This document shows, piece by piece, positions 13,705-21,895 of a DNA stretch of 64,000 bases (the first letter of the stretch is position 1; each line of letters opens with the position of its first letter). The DNA lies in assembly GCF_014191355.1 (NCBI RefSeq), contig NZ_JACHWM010000002.1, positions 248,001 through 312,000 of the forward strand. Reading direction: 5' to 3'. Made by a program: the position numbers and the translations under genes. The notes below the pieces were generated by a model that saw only the letters and a program-made list of their open reading frames with translations, did no database searches and was not told the DNA's origin. The DNA comes from Methylobacterium sp. R2-1. Its GTDB lineage: Bacteria > Pseudomonadota > Alphaproteobacteria > Rhizobiales > Beijerinckiaceae.

Positions 13705-14696
13705 GCGATGTCACGGAATCGACCGGTCGTGCCCGGTCCGGGCGCAGGGCGCCGCGGGCGGAAAGGCCCGCCCCCCGAACGGTCGGCTTCGTGCTGGTGC
13801 CGGACTTTCCGCTGATGGCCTACACCGCGGCGGTCGAGCCGCTCCGCGCCGCCAACACCCTGTCGGGCTGCGAACTCTATCGCTGGTGGCACGCCGCGCC
13901 CGGCGGTGGTGTGGTGCAGGCTTCGAACGGGCTCGGCATCCTCACCGACGTCGCCGTCGGCGCAAATGCGAGCGCCGACCGCGTCTTCGTCTGCGCCGGC
14001 GGCAACCCGGCCGATTTCGATGATTCGTCCCTGTTCGCGTGGCTGCGCGGACTCGCCCGCCACGGGGTGACGCTCGGCGGCATCTCCGGCGGCCCGTACC
14101 TTCTCGCCCGCGCCGGCCTGCTTGTCGGAAGGCGCTGCACGCTGCACTGGGAGCACGTCCCGGCCTTCGAGGAGCGCTATCCCGATATCGAGGTGGTCCG
14201 CTCGCTGTTCGAGATCCAGGGCGACCGAATCACCTGCTCCGGCGGCATCGCCGCCCTCGACCTGATGCTCGACCTGATCGGGCGCGACCACGGCGCCGGC
14301 CTCGCGGCGGGCGTCAGCGACTGGTTCCTGCACAACCAGATCCGCGAGGGCCTGAGCCCGCAACGAATGGATCTGCGCCAGCGCTTCGGTGTGCGCGACC
14401 CGCGCCTGTTGCGGGCGCTCGCCGCGATGGAGGCGAACCTCGAAGCGCCGCTCTCCCGCGAGACCCTGGCGGATCTCGCCCGCGTCTCGGTGCGGCAGTT
14501 GGAGCGTCTGTTTCGCGACGGACTCGGGCGAGGCCTCCACCGCCATTACCTGCACCTGCGCCTCGATCGGGCGCACCAGCTCGGCCGTGAGAGCGCGCTG
14601 AGTCGCGCCGAGATCGCCACCGCGACGGGTTTTGCGAGTGCGGACGAGCTGTCGCGGGCCGAGCGGCGGCGCAGGCAGCAGGGGGCGGAGGCTTGA
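13701..14696 (+). CDS. GlxA-type transcriptional regulator (DJ-1/PfpI domain plus AraC HTH), likely controlling the N-methylglutamate genes
   Basis: 331 residues. Residues 27-215 form a class I glutamine-amidotransferase/DJ-1-like domain (TVGFVLVPDFPLMAYTAAVE; VFVCAGGNP), followed by an AraC-type DNA-binding domain from about 235. The nucleophile-elbow position carries Ser129 (GGISGGPYLLA) instead of cysteine, so it is probably a ligand sensor without amidotransferase chemistry. The second helix-turn-helix is short: after ATATGFASADELSRA the protein ends ERRRRQQGAEA. It lacks the usual FxRxFRxxFGxSPxxYR segment. The gene lies between divergent mgd and mgs operons, so local control of methylamine genes is the obvious inference. 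Confidence 0.85.
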   Translation: MRDVTESTGRARSGRRAPRAERPAPRTVGFVLVPDFPLMAYTAAVEPLRAANTLSGCELYRWWHAAPGGGVVQASNGLGILTDVAVGANASADRVFVCAGGNPADFDDSSLFAWLRGLARHGVTLGGISGGPYLLARAGLLVGRRCTLHWEHVPAFEERYPDIEVVRSLFEIQGDRITCSGGIAALDLMLDLIGRDHGAGLAAGVSDWFLHNQIREGLSPQRMDLRQRFGVRDPRLLRALAAMEANLEAPLSRETLADLARVSVRQLERLFRDGLGRGLHRHYLHLRLDRAHQLGRESALSRAEIATATGFASADELSRAERRRRQQGAEA

Positions 14697-14991
14697 GACC
14701 GTCGCCGTCGTCCACCCCGCCGTGATTGCGGGCATCCGCGAAGCAAGCGAGGAGCGCGAACGTTCAGAGGAGGGCAGCGCCCTGGAATGCTCCGCCTCTG
14801 CCTCGTGATCACGGGGAACAAGCTGTCAGGGCCGATTCGAACCATCAGACGATCGCTGCGAGAGAACGCGCTCTACCGAGCACGACCGCACCTTTCGTTT
14901 CATGAGAGGAAATTTTCGTGCTTGAAAGTTGACGTGGCCGCGAGGTCGTGCGATCAATCTCAATAGTGATCGAACGGACGGGGCGACGCCG
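14697..14991 (+). promoter_or_regulatory. Leader region of mgsABC-gmaS
   Basis: 295 bases without a convincing gene, ahead of the mgsA start. A TTGACG (14929-14934) followed after 18 bases by ATCAAT is a weak sigma70-like pair. The stretch around 14895-14930 is less GC-rich than the surroundings. This is where the mgs promoter should lie, but no operator is clear. Confidence 0.3.
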
Positions 14992-15942
14992 ATGTGCGGT
15001 ATTGTCGGACTATTCCTCAAGAATCCGAAGCTTGAACCGCAGCTCGGCGCGATGCTCTCCAAGATGCTGGAGACGATGACCGATCGCGGTCCGGACAGCG
15101 CGGGCTTCGCAGTCTACGGCTCGGACGGCGTCTCGGATGCCGGCAGCGTGAAGCTGACCCTGCGCGGCCCCGGTCCGGCCGATCTGCGCAAGGCCGTCGC
15201 AGGGATGGAGGAGGCGCTTGCCCTCTCCACCGAGGCGACCGAGCGTGACACCCACACGGTCCTCGCCGTGCCCGCCGAGCGTGAGGCGGACATCCGCGCC
15301 TGGCTCCGGGACAACGCTCCCGGCATCGACGTGGTGAGCGCGGGTAAGCGCATGGAGATCTACAAGGAGGTCGGACTACCGGCCGCCGTCGCCGAGCGCT
15401 TCGCCCTCGAGCGGATGACGGGCACCCACGGCATCGGCCATACCCGCATGGCCACCGAGAGCGCGGTGACGACCAACGGTGCCCACCCGTTCTCCACCGG
15501 CACCGACGAGTGCCTCGTCCATAACGGCTCGCTGTCGAACCACAATGACCTGCGCCGCCGCCTTCGGCACGAGGGCCTGAGCTTCGCTACCCAGAACGAC
15601 ACCGAGGTCGCCGCCGGTTACCTCAGCTGGCGCATGCGCGAGGGCGCCTCCTTGAAGGAAGCGCTCGAATCGAGCCTGACCGATCTCGACGGCTTCTTCA
15701 CCTTCGTGGTCGGCACCGAGACCGGCTTTGCCGTGGTGCGCGATCCCATCGCCTGCAAGCCCGCCGTGATGGCCGAGACCGACGACTACGTCGCCTTCGG
15801 CTCCGAGTACCGGGCGCTGGTCGGCCTGCCCGGCATCGACACCGCCCGCGTGTTCGAGCCCGAGCCGGCCAAGGTCTATGCGTGGGAGCGCCAAGTCGGG
15901 AGATCGACGGGTGCGGATCACGCCTCCGGGGAGCGCCAGTAA
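14992..15942 (+). CDS. mgsA: N-methylglutamate synthase subunit A (class II glutamine amidotransferase, GlxB-like)
   Basis: 316 residues from ATG 14992. The start is fixed by the Ntn-hydrolase requirement for Cys at position 2 (MCGIVGLFLKNPK). The frame is open upstream to 14929, but that would bury the nucleophile. Amidotransferase motifs include TDRGPDSAGFAVYG, HTRMATESAV and HNGSLSNHNDLRR. This subunit corresponds to the glutaminase part of glutamate synthase. In NMG synthase it works with MgsB and MgsC on gamma-glutamylmethylamide. Its TAA shares an A with the mgsB ATG. Confidence 0.92.
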   Translation: MCGIVGLFLKNPKLEPQLGAMLSKMLETMTDRGPDSAGFAVYGSDGVSDAGSVKLTLRGPGPADLRKAVAGMEEALALSTEATERDTHTVLAVPAEREADIRAWLRDNAPGIDVVSAGKRMEIYKEVGLPAAVAERFALERMTGTHGIGHTRMATESAVTTNGAHPFSTGTDECLVHNGSLSNHNDLRRRLRHEGLSFATQNDTEVAAGYLSWRMREGASLKEALESSLTDLDGFFTFVVGTETGFAVVRDPIACKPAVMAETDDYVAFGSEYRALVGLPGIDTARVFEPEPAKVYAWERQVGRSTGADHASGERQ

Positions 15943-16631
15943 TGCCGAGCTTCGACCTGCGATCCGCGCCCCTGCGCGAGCTGAACCGGACCCTGCACGC
16001 CCTGCGGCCCGACACCAACGAGACCCACTGGACCGTCACCGGCCCGGACGGGCGCCACGCCATCGCCGCCGGGCTCGACGCGCCGGTCTCGGTCGAGATC
16101 GAGGGCAATGTCGGCTATTACTGCGCCGGCATGAACAAGCTCGCGACCGTTCTCGTCAACGGCAATGCGGGCGTCGGGGTCGCCGAGAACATGATCTCCG
16201 GCCTCGTCCACGTGCGGGGCGATGCCAGCCAGTCGGCCGGTGCCACGGCCCATGGCGGCATGCTCATCATCGACGGCAATGCGGGCGCTCGCTGCGGTAT
16301 CTCGATGAAGGGCGTCGACATCGTCGTGAAGGGCTCGATCGGCCACATGTCGGCCTTCATGGCCCAGGCCGGCACGCTCACGGTGCTGGGCGACGCGGGC
16401 GAGGCGCTCGGCGATTCGCTCTACGAGGCGAAGCTCTACGTGCGCGGCTCGGTCAAGAGCCTCGGCGCCGACTGCGTCGAGAAGGAGATGCGCGAAGAGC
16501 ACCTGCGGGAACTCGCCGACAAGCTCGCCGCCGCCGGTCTCGCCGGGGAGGTGAACCCCAGCGAGTTCCGCCGCTACGGCTCGGCCCGCACCCTCTACCA
16601 CTTCCACGTCGACAACGCCGGAGCCTATTGA
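15942..16631 (+). CDS. mgsB: N-methylglutamate synthase subunit B (GXGXG / GltB C-terminal-like, GlxC-like)
   Basis: 229 residues beginning MPSFDLRSAPLRELNRTLHA. It is the single beta-helix GXGXG domain that forms the C-terminal part of glutamate synthase large subunits. It is seen here as repeated hydrophobic/GNAG units (VEIEGNVGYYCAGMN, VLVNGNAGVGVAEN, LIIDGNAGARCGISM, LTVLGDAGEALGDS). The start overlaps the mgsA stop (TAATG) and the stop overlaps the mgsC start (TGATG), so the three subunits are translationally coupled. Confidence 0.92.
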   Translation: MPSFDLRSAPLRELNRTLHALRPDTNETHWTVTGPDGRHAIAAGLDAPVSVEIEGNVGYYCAGMNKLATVLVNGNAGVGVAENMISGLVHVRGDASQSAGATAHGGMLIIDGNAGARCGISMKGVDIVVKGSIGHMSAFMAQAGTLTVLGDAGEALGDSLYEAKLYVRGSVKSLGADCVEKEMREEHLRELADKLAAAGLAGEVNPSEFRRYGSARTLYHFHVDNAGAY

Positions 16632-17977
16632 TGACCGATCATCGCCAGCCTCCGCGCACAAAACCGCGCCTGTCGGCGACCTTCACCCCCGACGTGATGT
16701 CCGAGATCCGCCGCGCGGCGGCCACCGGCATCTACGACATCCGCGGTGCCGGCGCGAAGCGCGCGCTGCCCCATTTCGACGACCTGCTGTTCCTCGGGGC
16801 CTCGATCAGCCGCTACCCGCTGGAGGGCTACCGCGAGCGCTGCGGCACCGAGGTGGTGCTGGGCTCGCGCTTCGCCTCGAAGCCGATCCACCTGAAGACG
16901 CCGGTCACCATCGCCGGCATGAGCTTCGGCTCGCTCTCGGCCAACGCCAAGGAGGCGCTCGGACGCGGCGCGACCATCGCCGGCACCTCCACCACCACGG
17001 GCGACGGCGGCATGACGCCGGAGGAGCGCGGCCACTCCAAGACCCTGGTCTACCAGTACCTGCCCTCCCGCTACGGCATGAACCCGGACGACCTGCGCAA
17101 GGCCGACGCCATCGAGGTCGTCATCGGCCAGGGCGCCAAGCCCGGCGGCGGCGGCATGCTGCTCGGCCAGAAGATCACCGAGCGCGTCGCCGGCATGCGC
17201 TGCCTGCCGCCCGGCGTCGATCAGCGCTCCGCCTGCCGTCACCCGGACTGGACCGGGCCGGACGACCTCGCCATCAAGATCGAGGAACTGCGCGAGATCA
17301 CCGACTGGGAGAAGCCGATCTATGTCAAGGTCGGCGCCTCGCGCCCCTACTACGACACCGCGCTCGCGGCGAAATCCGGCGCCGACGTGGTGGTGCTCGA
17401 CGGCATGCAGGGCGGCACCGCCGCGACGCAGGACGTGTTCATCGAGCATGTCGGCATCCCGACGCTCGCCGCGATCCGCCCGGCGGTACAGGCGCTGCAG
17501 GATCTGGGGCTCCACCGCAAGGTGCAGCTCGTGGTCTCGGGCGGCATTCGCTCCGGCGCGGACGTGGCCAAGGTGCTGGCGCTCGGCGCCGACGCGGTCG
17601 CCATCGGCACCGCCGCCCTGATCGCGCTCGGCGACAACGATCCCCGTTGGCAGGCGGAGTACGAGGCGCTCGGCACCACGGCCGGCGCCTACGACGACTG
17701 GCACGAGGGGCGCGATCCCGCCGGCATCACGACGCAGGATCCGGAACTCGCCAAGCGCCTCGATCCGGAACTCGCGGGACGCCGGCTCGCCAACTACCTC
17801 GCGGTGATGACGCTGGAAGCCCAGACCATCGCGCGGGCCTGCGGCAAGAGCCACCTGCACAACCTCGAACCCGAGGATCTGGTGGCGCTCACGATCGAGG
17901 CCGCGGCGATGGCGCAAGTGCCGCTCGCCGGCACCGGCTGGATTCCGGGCAAGAACCCCACGACGTCCGGCATGTGA
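16631..17977 (+). CDS. mgsC: N-methylglutamate synthase subunit C (FMN-binding glutamate synthase-like, GlxD-like)
   Basis: 448 residues of the glutamate-synthase FMN TIM-barrel family. Visible motifs are ITIAGMSFGSLSANAKEALG-like phosphate/flavin contacts, IGQGAKPGGGGMLLG, YVKVGASRPYYDTALAAKSG, DGMQGGTAATQ and SGGIRSGADVAKVLALGADA. In canonical glutamate synthases a three-cysteine [3Fe-4S] segment follows the barrel (C-x5-C-x4-C, then PVGIATQDP). Here the matching place reads GRDPAGITTQDPELAKRLDP, preceded by an insert without cysteine. The cluster therefore appears absent. With MgsA and MgsB it makes N-methylglutamate. Confidence 0.92.
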   Translation: MTDHRQPPRTKPRLSATFTPDVMSEIRRAAATGIYDIRGAGAKRALPHFDDLLFLGASISRYPLEGYRERCGTEVVLGSRFASKPIHLKTPVTIAGMSFGSLSANAKEALGRGATIAGTSTTTGDGGMTPEERGHSKTLVYQYLPSRYGMNPDDLRKADAIEVVIGQGAKPGGGGMLLGQKITERVAGMRCLPPGVDQRSACRHPDWTGPDDLAIKIEELREITDWEKPIYVKVGASRPYYDTALAAKSGADVVVLDGMQGGTAATQDVFIEHVGIPTLAAIRPAVQALQDLGLHRKVQLVVSGGIRSGADVAKVLALGADAVAIGTAALIALGDNDPRWQAEYEALGTTAGAYDDWHEGRDPAGITTQDPELAKRLDPELAGRRLANYLAVMTLEAQTIARACGKSHLHNLEPEDLVALTIEAAAMAQVPLAGTGWIPGKNPTTSGM

Positions 17978-18065
17978 ACTGCGAGGGCCGCTCCTGAAGC
18001 TTCGAGGGCGGCCCTAATTTTTTCTGGTGATGGGGCCGAACCAACAATCCGGGAGGATTCTTGCA

Positions 18066-19364
18066 ATGTCGCACGATCTCGAAATCGCCGCCCGGGAACG
18101 CGGCATCAAGTACTTCCTTGTGTCGTATACCGACCTGTTCGGCACTCAGCGCGCCAAGCTGGTGCCGGCCGCCGCGATCGGCAGCACCTGCCGCAACGGC
18201 GCAGGTTTTGCCGGATTCGCCACCTGGCTCGACATGAGCCCGGCCGACGCCGATCTTCTGGCGATGCCGGATCCCGAGGGACTGATCCAGTTGCCCTGGA
18301 AGCCGGAAGTCGGCTGGCTGCCCGCCGACCTCGTAATGAACGGCAAGGCGGTCGAGCAGGGCCCGCGCAACATCCTCAAGCGCCTGATCAAGGAGGCGGC
18401 CCGCGAGGGGCTGCAGATGAAGAGCGGCGTCGAGTGCGAGTTCTTCCTGATCACGCCCTGCGGTTCGGAACCCGCCGACACCGCCGACAAGCAGACCAAG
18501 CCCTGCTACGACCAGTCCGCCCTGATGCGCCGCTACGAGGTGATCACCGAGATCTGCGACGCGATGCTGAGCCTCGGCTGGAAGCCGTACCAGAACGACC
18601 ACGAGGACGCGAACGGCCAGTTCGAGATGAACTGGGACTACGACGACGCGCTGATCACCGCCGACCGGCACGCCTTCTTCAAATACATGACCCGCTCGAT
18701 CGCCGAGAAGCACGGCTTCCGCGCGACCTTCATGCCCAAGCCCTTCATGGACCTGACGGGCTCCGGCTGCCACGCCCACGTCTCGCTCTGGCGCGACGGC
18801 CAGAACGTGTTTTCCGACCGTTCGGACGAGATCGGCCTGTCGCAGCTGGGCTACAACTTCATCGGCGGCCTGATCCACTCCGCCGACGCGCTCGCGGCGC
18901 TCACCAACCCCTGCGTGAATTCCTACAAGCGCATCAACGCACCGCGCACCACCTCCGGCGCCACCTGGGCGCCCAACACGGTCACCTATACGGGCAACAA
19001 CCGCACCCACATGATCCGCATTCCCGACGGCGGACGCTTCGAGTTCCGCCTCGCCGACGGCGCGGCCAACCCCTACCTGCTCCAGGCCGGCATCCTCGCC
19101 GCCGGCCTCGACGGCATCCGCAACGGGCGCGATCCGGGCCAGCGGCTCGACATCAACATGTACACCGACGGACACACGGTGGAGGGCGTGAAGCGCCTGC
19201 CGCTCAACCTGCTCGACGCGCTCCGCGCCCTCGAGGCCAGCCCCGTCCTCAACGAGGCGCTCGGCGCCTTCGTGCCGAGCTACCTCAAGCTCAAGCGCTC
19301 GGAATGGGACGATTACTGCCGCCACCTCACCCAGTGGGAGCGCGACACCACTCTCGACTGTTGA
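18066..19364 (+). CDS. gmaS: Gamma-glutamylmethylamide synthetase (glutamine synthetase family)
   Basis: 432 residues from ATG 18066, which has a GGGAGGA ribosome site about 9 bases upstream. The frame also opens at 18027 without such a site. It is an ATP-dependent ligase joining glutamate and methylamine, the entry step of the NMG pathway. Glutamine synthetase motifs are present: ERGIKYFLVSYTDLFGTQRA (N-terminal beta-grasp), VECEFFL, NDHEDANGQFEMNW, GSGCHAHVSLW and GRFEFRLADGAANPYL. The distinction from ordinary GlnA rests on the start motif and on linkage to mgsABC and mgdABCD. It follows mgsC by 88 bases. Confidence 0.92.
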   Translation: MSHDLEIAARERGIKYFLVSYTDLFGTQRAKLVPAAAIGSTCRNGAGFAGFATWLDMSPADADLLAMPDPEGLIQLPWKPEVGWLPADLVMNGKAVEQGPRNILKRLIKEAAREGLQMKSGVECEFFLITPCGSEPADTADKQTKPCYDQSALMRRYEVITEICDAMLSLGWKPYQNDHEDANGQFEMNWDYDDALITADRHAFFKYMTRSIAEKHGFRATFMPKPFMDLTGSGCHAHVSLWRDGQNVFSDRSDEIGLSQLGYNFIGGLIHSADALAALTNPCVNSYKRINAPRTTSGATWAPNTVTYTGNNRTHMIRIPDGGRFEFRLADGAANPYLLQAGILAAGLDGIRNGRDPGQRLDINMYTDGHTVEGVKRLPLNLLDALRALEASPVLNEALGAFVPSYLKLKRSEWDDYCRHLTQWERDTTLDC

Positions 19365-19421
19365 GCCCCACCCACGGCCACGATAAGGGCACGGCAGCGC
19401 TCCCGGAAGGAAGACCGAGCC

Positions 19422-20063
19422 GTGCCTGTCGACCTTCGAGGCCGCTTCCATGCTCTGTGGTCCCGTGCGGTCGGCCCCGCCGGGCTCGAGGAGGCGTGGC
19501 GGGCGCTCGATGCCGGTTACGGCGAGGCCGCGCGCCACTACCACGATTGGCGGCACGTCGCGGCGCTGCTCGAAGGGCACGACGCCGTGCGCCCGCGCGC
19601 ATCCTTCGCCGGCCCGGTCTCCGACGCGATCGATCTCGCGATCTTCTTCCACGACGCGATCTATGATCCGGCCCGTCAGGACAACGAGGCTCGCAGCGCC
19701 GCCCTGCTGAGAACCTGCGTCGGGGCGGCCGCGGATTCGGAACTTCTGTCCCTGTCGGAGGCGATGATCCGCGCGACCGCCGACCATGCACCGCAGGCCG
19801 ACCCGGCCGTGCGTCTGATGCTCGACCTCGATCTGGCAATCCTCGGCGCGCCGCGCCCGGACTACGAGACCTACGTCGCGGCAGTCCGGCGCGAATATGC
19901 CGCCGTGCCCGATCCGGTCTGGCGCGTCGGGCGTGCCTTGGTGCTGGAGCGTTTCCTCGCCCGCCCGCACCTCTTTCAGACCGATTCCTTCCGCGCTCGG
20001 TTCGAGACCGGAGCCCGCGCCAACCTCGCGACGGAAGCGGCGGCCCTGAAGAGGGACTCATAA
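19422..20063 (+). CDS. HD-domain predicted metal-dependent phosphohydrolase
   Basis: 213 residues from a GTG start at 19422 with GGAAGG about 11 bases upstream. The sequence keeps the helices and metal ligands of small HD hydrolases: YHDWRHVAALLEG, FFHDAIYDP (the HD pair) and ATADH later. It resembles the family annotated as predicted metal-dependent HD superfamily phosphohydrolase, whose substrate is unknown. It follows gmaS by 57 bases on the same strand and may be read through from it, though no functional link to methylamine is evident. Confidence 0.8.
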   Translation: MPVDLRGRFHALWSRAVGPAGLEEAWRALDAGYGEAARHYHDWRHVAALLEGHDAVRPRASFAGPVSDAIDLAIFFHDAIYDPARQDNEARSAALLRTCVGAAADSELLSLSEAMIRATADHAPQADPAVRLMLDLDLAILGAPRPDYETYVAAVRREYAAVPDPVWRVGRALVLERFLARPHLFQTDSFRARFETGARANLATEAAALKRDS

Positions 20064-20166
20064 AACGCCCGGTCGCCGGTCGGCGGCTTGCCCGAGCCGG
20101 CTCGGAGACCTATCGATCACTTCGCCCCGCCGGTATTCCGGTGCGGGACAAGGATCCGACCTGCCG

Positions 20167-20673
20167 ATGCGGATGCTGGGACGCCTCCTGCTCGCGGCCT
20201 TCGCCGTGATGATGGCCATTCCCGCCGGAACACTGGCGCTCACCGCCGGCGTGCTCCTCGACCCATCCTTCCGCGAGGCGTTCGGCCGGCTCGGCCTCGT
20301 TGGGCTGTTGGCCGGCTTGTCGGACTTCGCCGCCGGCGTCCCGCCGGAGGTGGCGGTGATGGCCGCCATCGGCCTCGCCCAGGCGCTCGGCCTCCTGCTG
20401 ATCCTGCCCCCCGCGCTCACCGCGCTGATCGGCGAAATGCTCGGGCTACGCTCTCCGGTCTGGTATGGCGGCGCGTCGGGCGGCCTGACGGCGCTCCTGC
20501 CCTGGCTCGCCCGCGGCAGCGTAGCCCGACCCTCCGGCTCTGAGGCAGCGGCGGCGGAGGGTCGGCTTGCCGCGATCCTGCTTCTGGCCGGCGCCGTCTC
20601 CGGCCTCGTCTACTGGCTGATCGCGGGCCGCACCGCCGGGGCCCGATCCCTCGATCGGACCGGCCCCGCTTGA
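20167..20673 (+). CDS. Hypothetical membrane protein (168 aa)
   Basis: Starts MRMLGRLLLAAFAVMMAIPA and shows four hydrophobic stretches, at about residues 5-30, 62-88, 98-112 and 136-154. These are probably three or four transmembrane helices. The ends are positively charged or polar (RTAGARSLDRTGPA). No family recognised. Codon use matches the surrounding genes. It lies about 100 bases after the HD hydrolase gene. Confidence 0.65.
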   Translation: MRMLGRLLLAAFAVMMAIPAGTLALTAGVLLDPSFREAFGRLGLVGLLAGLSDFAAGVPPEVAVMAAIGLAQALGLLLILPPALTALIGEMLGLRSPVWYGGASGGLTALLPWLARGSVARPSGSEAAAAEGRLAAILLLAGAVSGLVYWLIAGRTAGARSLDRTGPA

Positions 20674-20817
20674 TCGAAGCGGATCCGGCGGCGGACGCAT
20701 TTTTGGGGTGGACAGGCGCCGGCCATCGCTTATGAAAATGACAGGCTCCCGACGTCTCCGGCTTCGGGAACTCCTGTCCGGCTCAAGGAAGCGCCAGCGC
20801 CTCATGAGCGGCCGGAT

Positions 20818-20892
20818 GCGGGCGTAGTTCAGTGGTAGAACGTCAGCTTCCCAAGCTGAATGTCGTCGGTTCGATCCCGATCGCCCGCTCCA
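20818..20892 (+). tRNA. tRNA-Gly (anticodon CCC)
   Basis: A complete cloverleaf can be drawn. The acceptor GCGGGCG pairs with CGCCCGC. The D arm is GTTC-AGTGGTA-GAAC. The anticodon arm is TCAGC-TTCCCAA-GCTGA with CCC at positions 34-36. The T arm is GTCGG-TTCGATC-CCGAT. T is the discriminator base and the terminal CCA is encoded (20890-20892). Confidence 0.95.
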
Positions 20893-21220
20893 ACTAACCA
20901 GCTGAAGCGTCAGCCTTTTTAACGCTCTACCGCTGACCTCGCATTCCTCTCGCGCCGCGCAGGTATCGAACCGGACAATCGGAGCGAGAGCCCGCGCGTG
21001 TCAGCTCGCCTCGGTGGCCTTCGGAGTGAGAGCCTCGACCGAGGCAAGATCAAGCGCGACGTGTCATCGAGCGCATTGCACCGCCGGGACGGGGCGCAGA
21101 CTGGCTCACAATCGATGAGCGGTCCCGCCGCCCGATCCGCTCACGGGCTGACGGGTCCCGTCATGGTTCCCGTCACTCCCGTCGGGCGGGTCCTCTGGAC
21201 CGCCGAAGCGGCGGGTGACC
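20893..21220. other. Intergenic region after tRNA-Gly
   Basis: 328 bases with no gene I can support. A frame at 20998-21276 exists, but it lacks a ribosome site and family-like features and runs into the antisense of the secreted-protein gene. A T-rich stretch just after the tRNA (near 20913) may help end its transcript. Confidence 0.4.
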
Positions 21221-21502
21221 TCACCGCGACGGGCCACCAGAGGTCATGCCGTAGTTGGGCACGGAGCGGTCATTGAGTTCCGCGTTGCCTTCCTTGGCGG
21301 AGCGGTCGATGCCGTGGCCCCAAACCGGACCGATCGAACCGGTCGTCAAATCGTCGTAGGCATTCGGAGCCGGACGATCCGTGAAGAAGCTCGACGGCTT
21401 CTCACCTCGGACCGTTGAGATATTCTGAGCAAGAACAGGAGAGGAGATCGCACTGACACCGAGGACAACAGCGGCGATGGTGGGATTGATACGAATGTTC
21501 AT
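21221..21502 (-). CDS. Small secreted protein of unknown function (93 aa)
   Basis: Begins MNIRINPTIAAVVLGVSAIS followed by SPVLAQN, a clear Sec signal peptide with likely cleavage after ALA-type residues at about 26. The mature part is hydrophilic, with a TGSIG element and a C-terminal NYGMTSGGPSR. These short motifs are common in small periplasmic proteins of Methylobacterium and related Rhizobiales, but no function is known to me. It is isolated, with no operon partner. Confidence 0.65.
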   Translation of the reverse strand: MNIRINPTIAAVVLGVSAISSPVLAQNISTVRGEKPSSFFTDRPAPNAYDDLTTGSIGPVWGHGIDRSAKEGNAELNDRSVPNYGMTSGGPSR

Positions 21503-21895
21503 GGCACAACCCGATAAGGTTTGCGCGGTCTCCGTCGAGTGGCGGCTGGCCGTGACTTGTTGCGTGACCCTGAGTTAGGTCCGATCTCTCTGGAATTACG
21601 TGCCATTTGGCACCACACCATCGACGACTGCTGTTTCAGGTGCTTCGGCGATCGTCCTGACACCGTCCGGACATACCATCGAGGTGCGGGCCGGCACTGC
21701 GTCCAGATGGCATCGGCGCCTCGGCGGGCGGCGATCCGCGAGCCAATTACCGGCGAGGCTGAGAAAACGTCCCGTGCCTGCCCGATCCGGAGAGACGATG
21801 ATCATGGCTCGGTCGCGCAGGACGGCGAACGCCGGTCGGCAGGAGCAGATCGGGCCCGATCTCCGCGAGCGCGGCACACGTCGGTTCGCGGGCCG
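21503..21895. other. Intergenic region
   Basis: 393 bases between the start of the secreted-protein gene and the end of the DUF606 permease gene. Several overlapping frames are open on both strands but none has a start site or recognisable product. No repeat or terminator stands out. Confidence 0.4.

Noticed and set aside
20998..21276. 92-codon plus-strand frame after tRNA-Gly
   Set aside because: No ribosome site; it overlaps the 3' end of a better-supported secreted-protein gene on the other strand.
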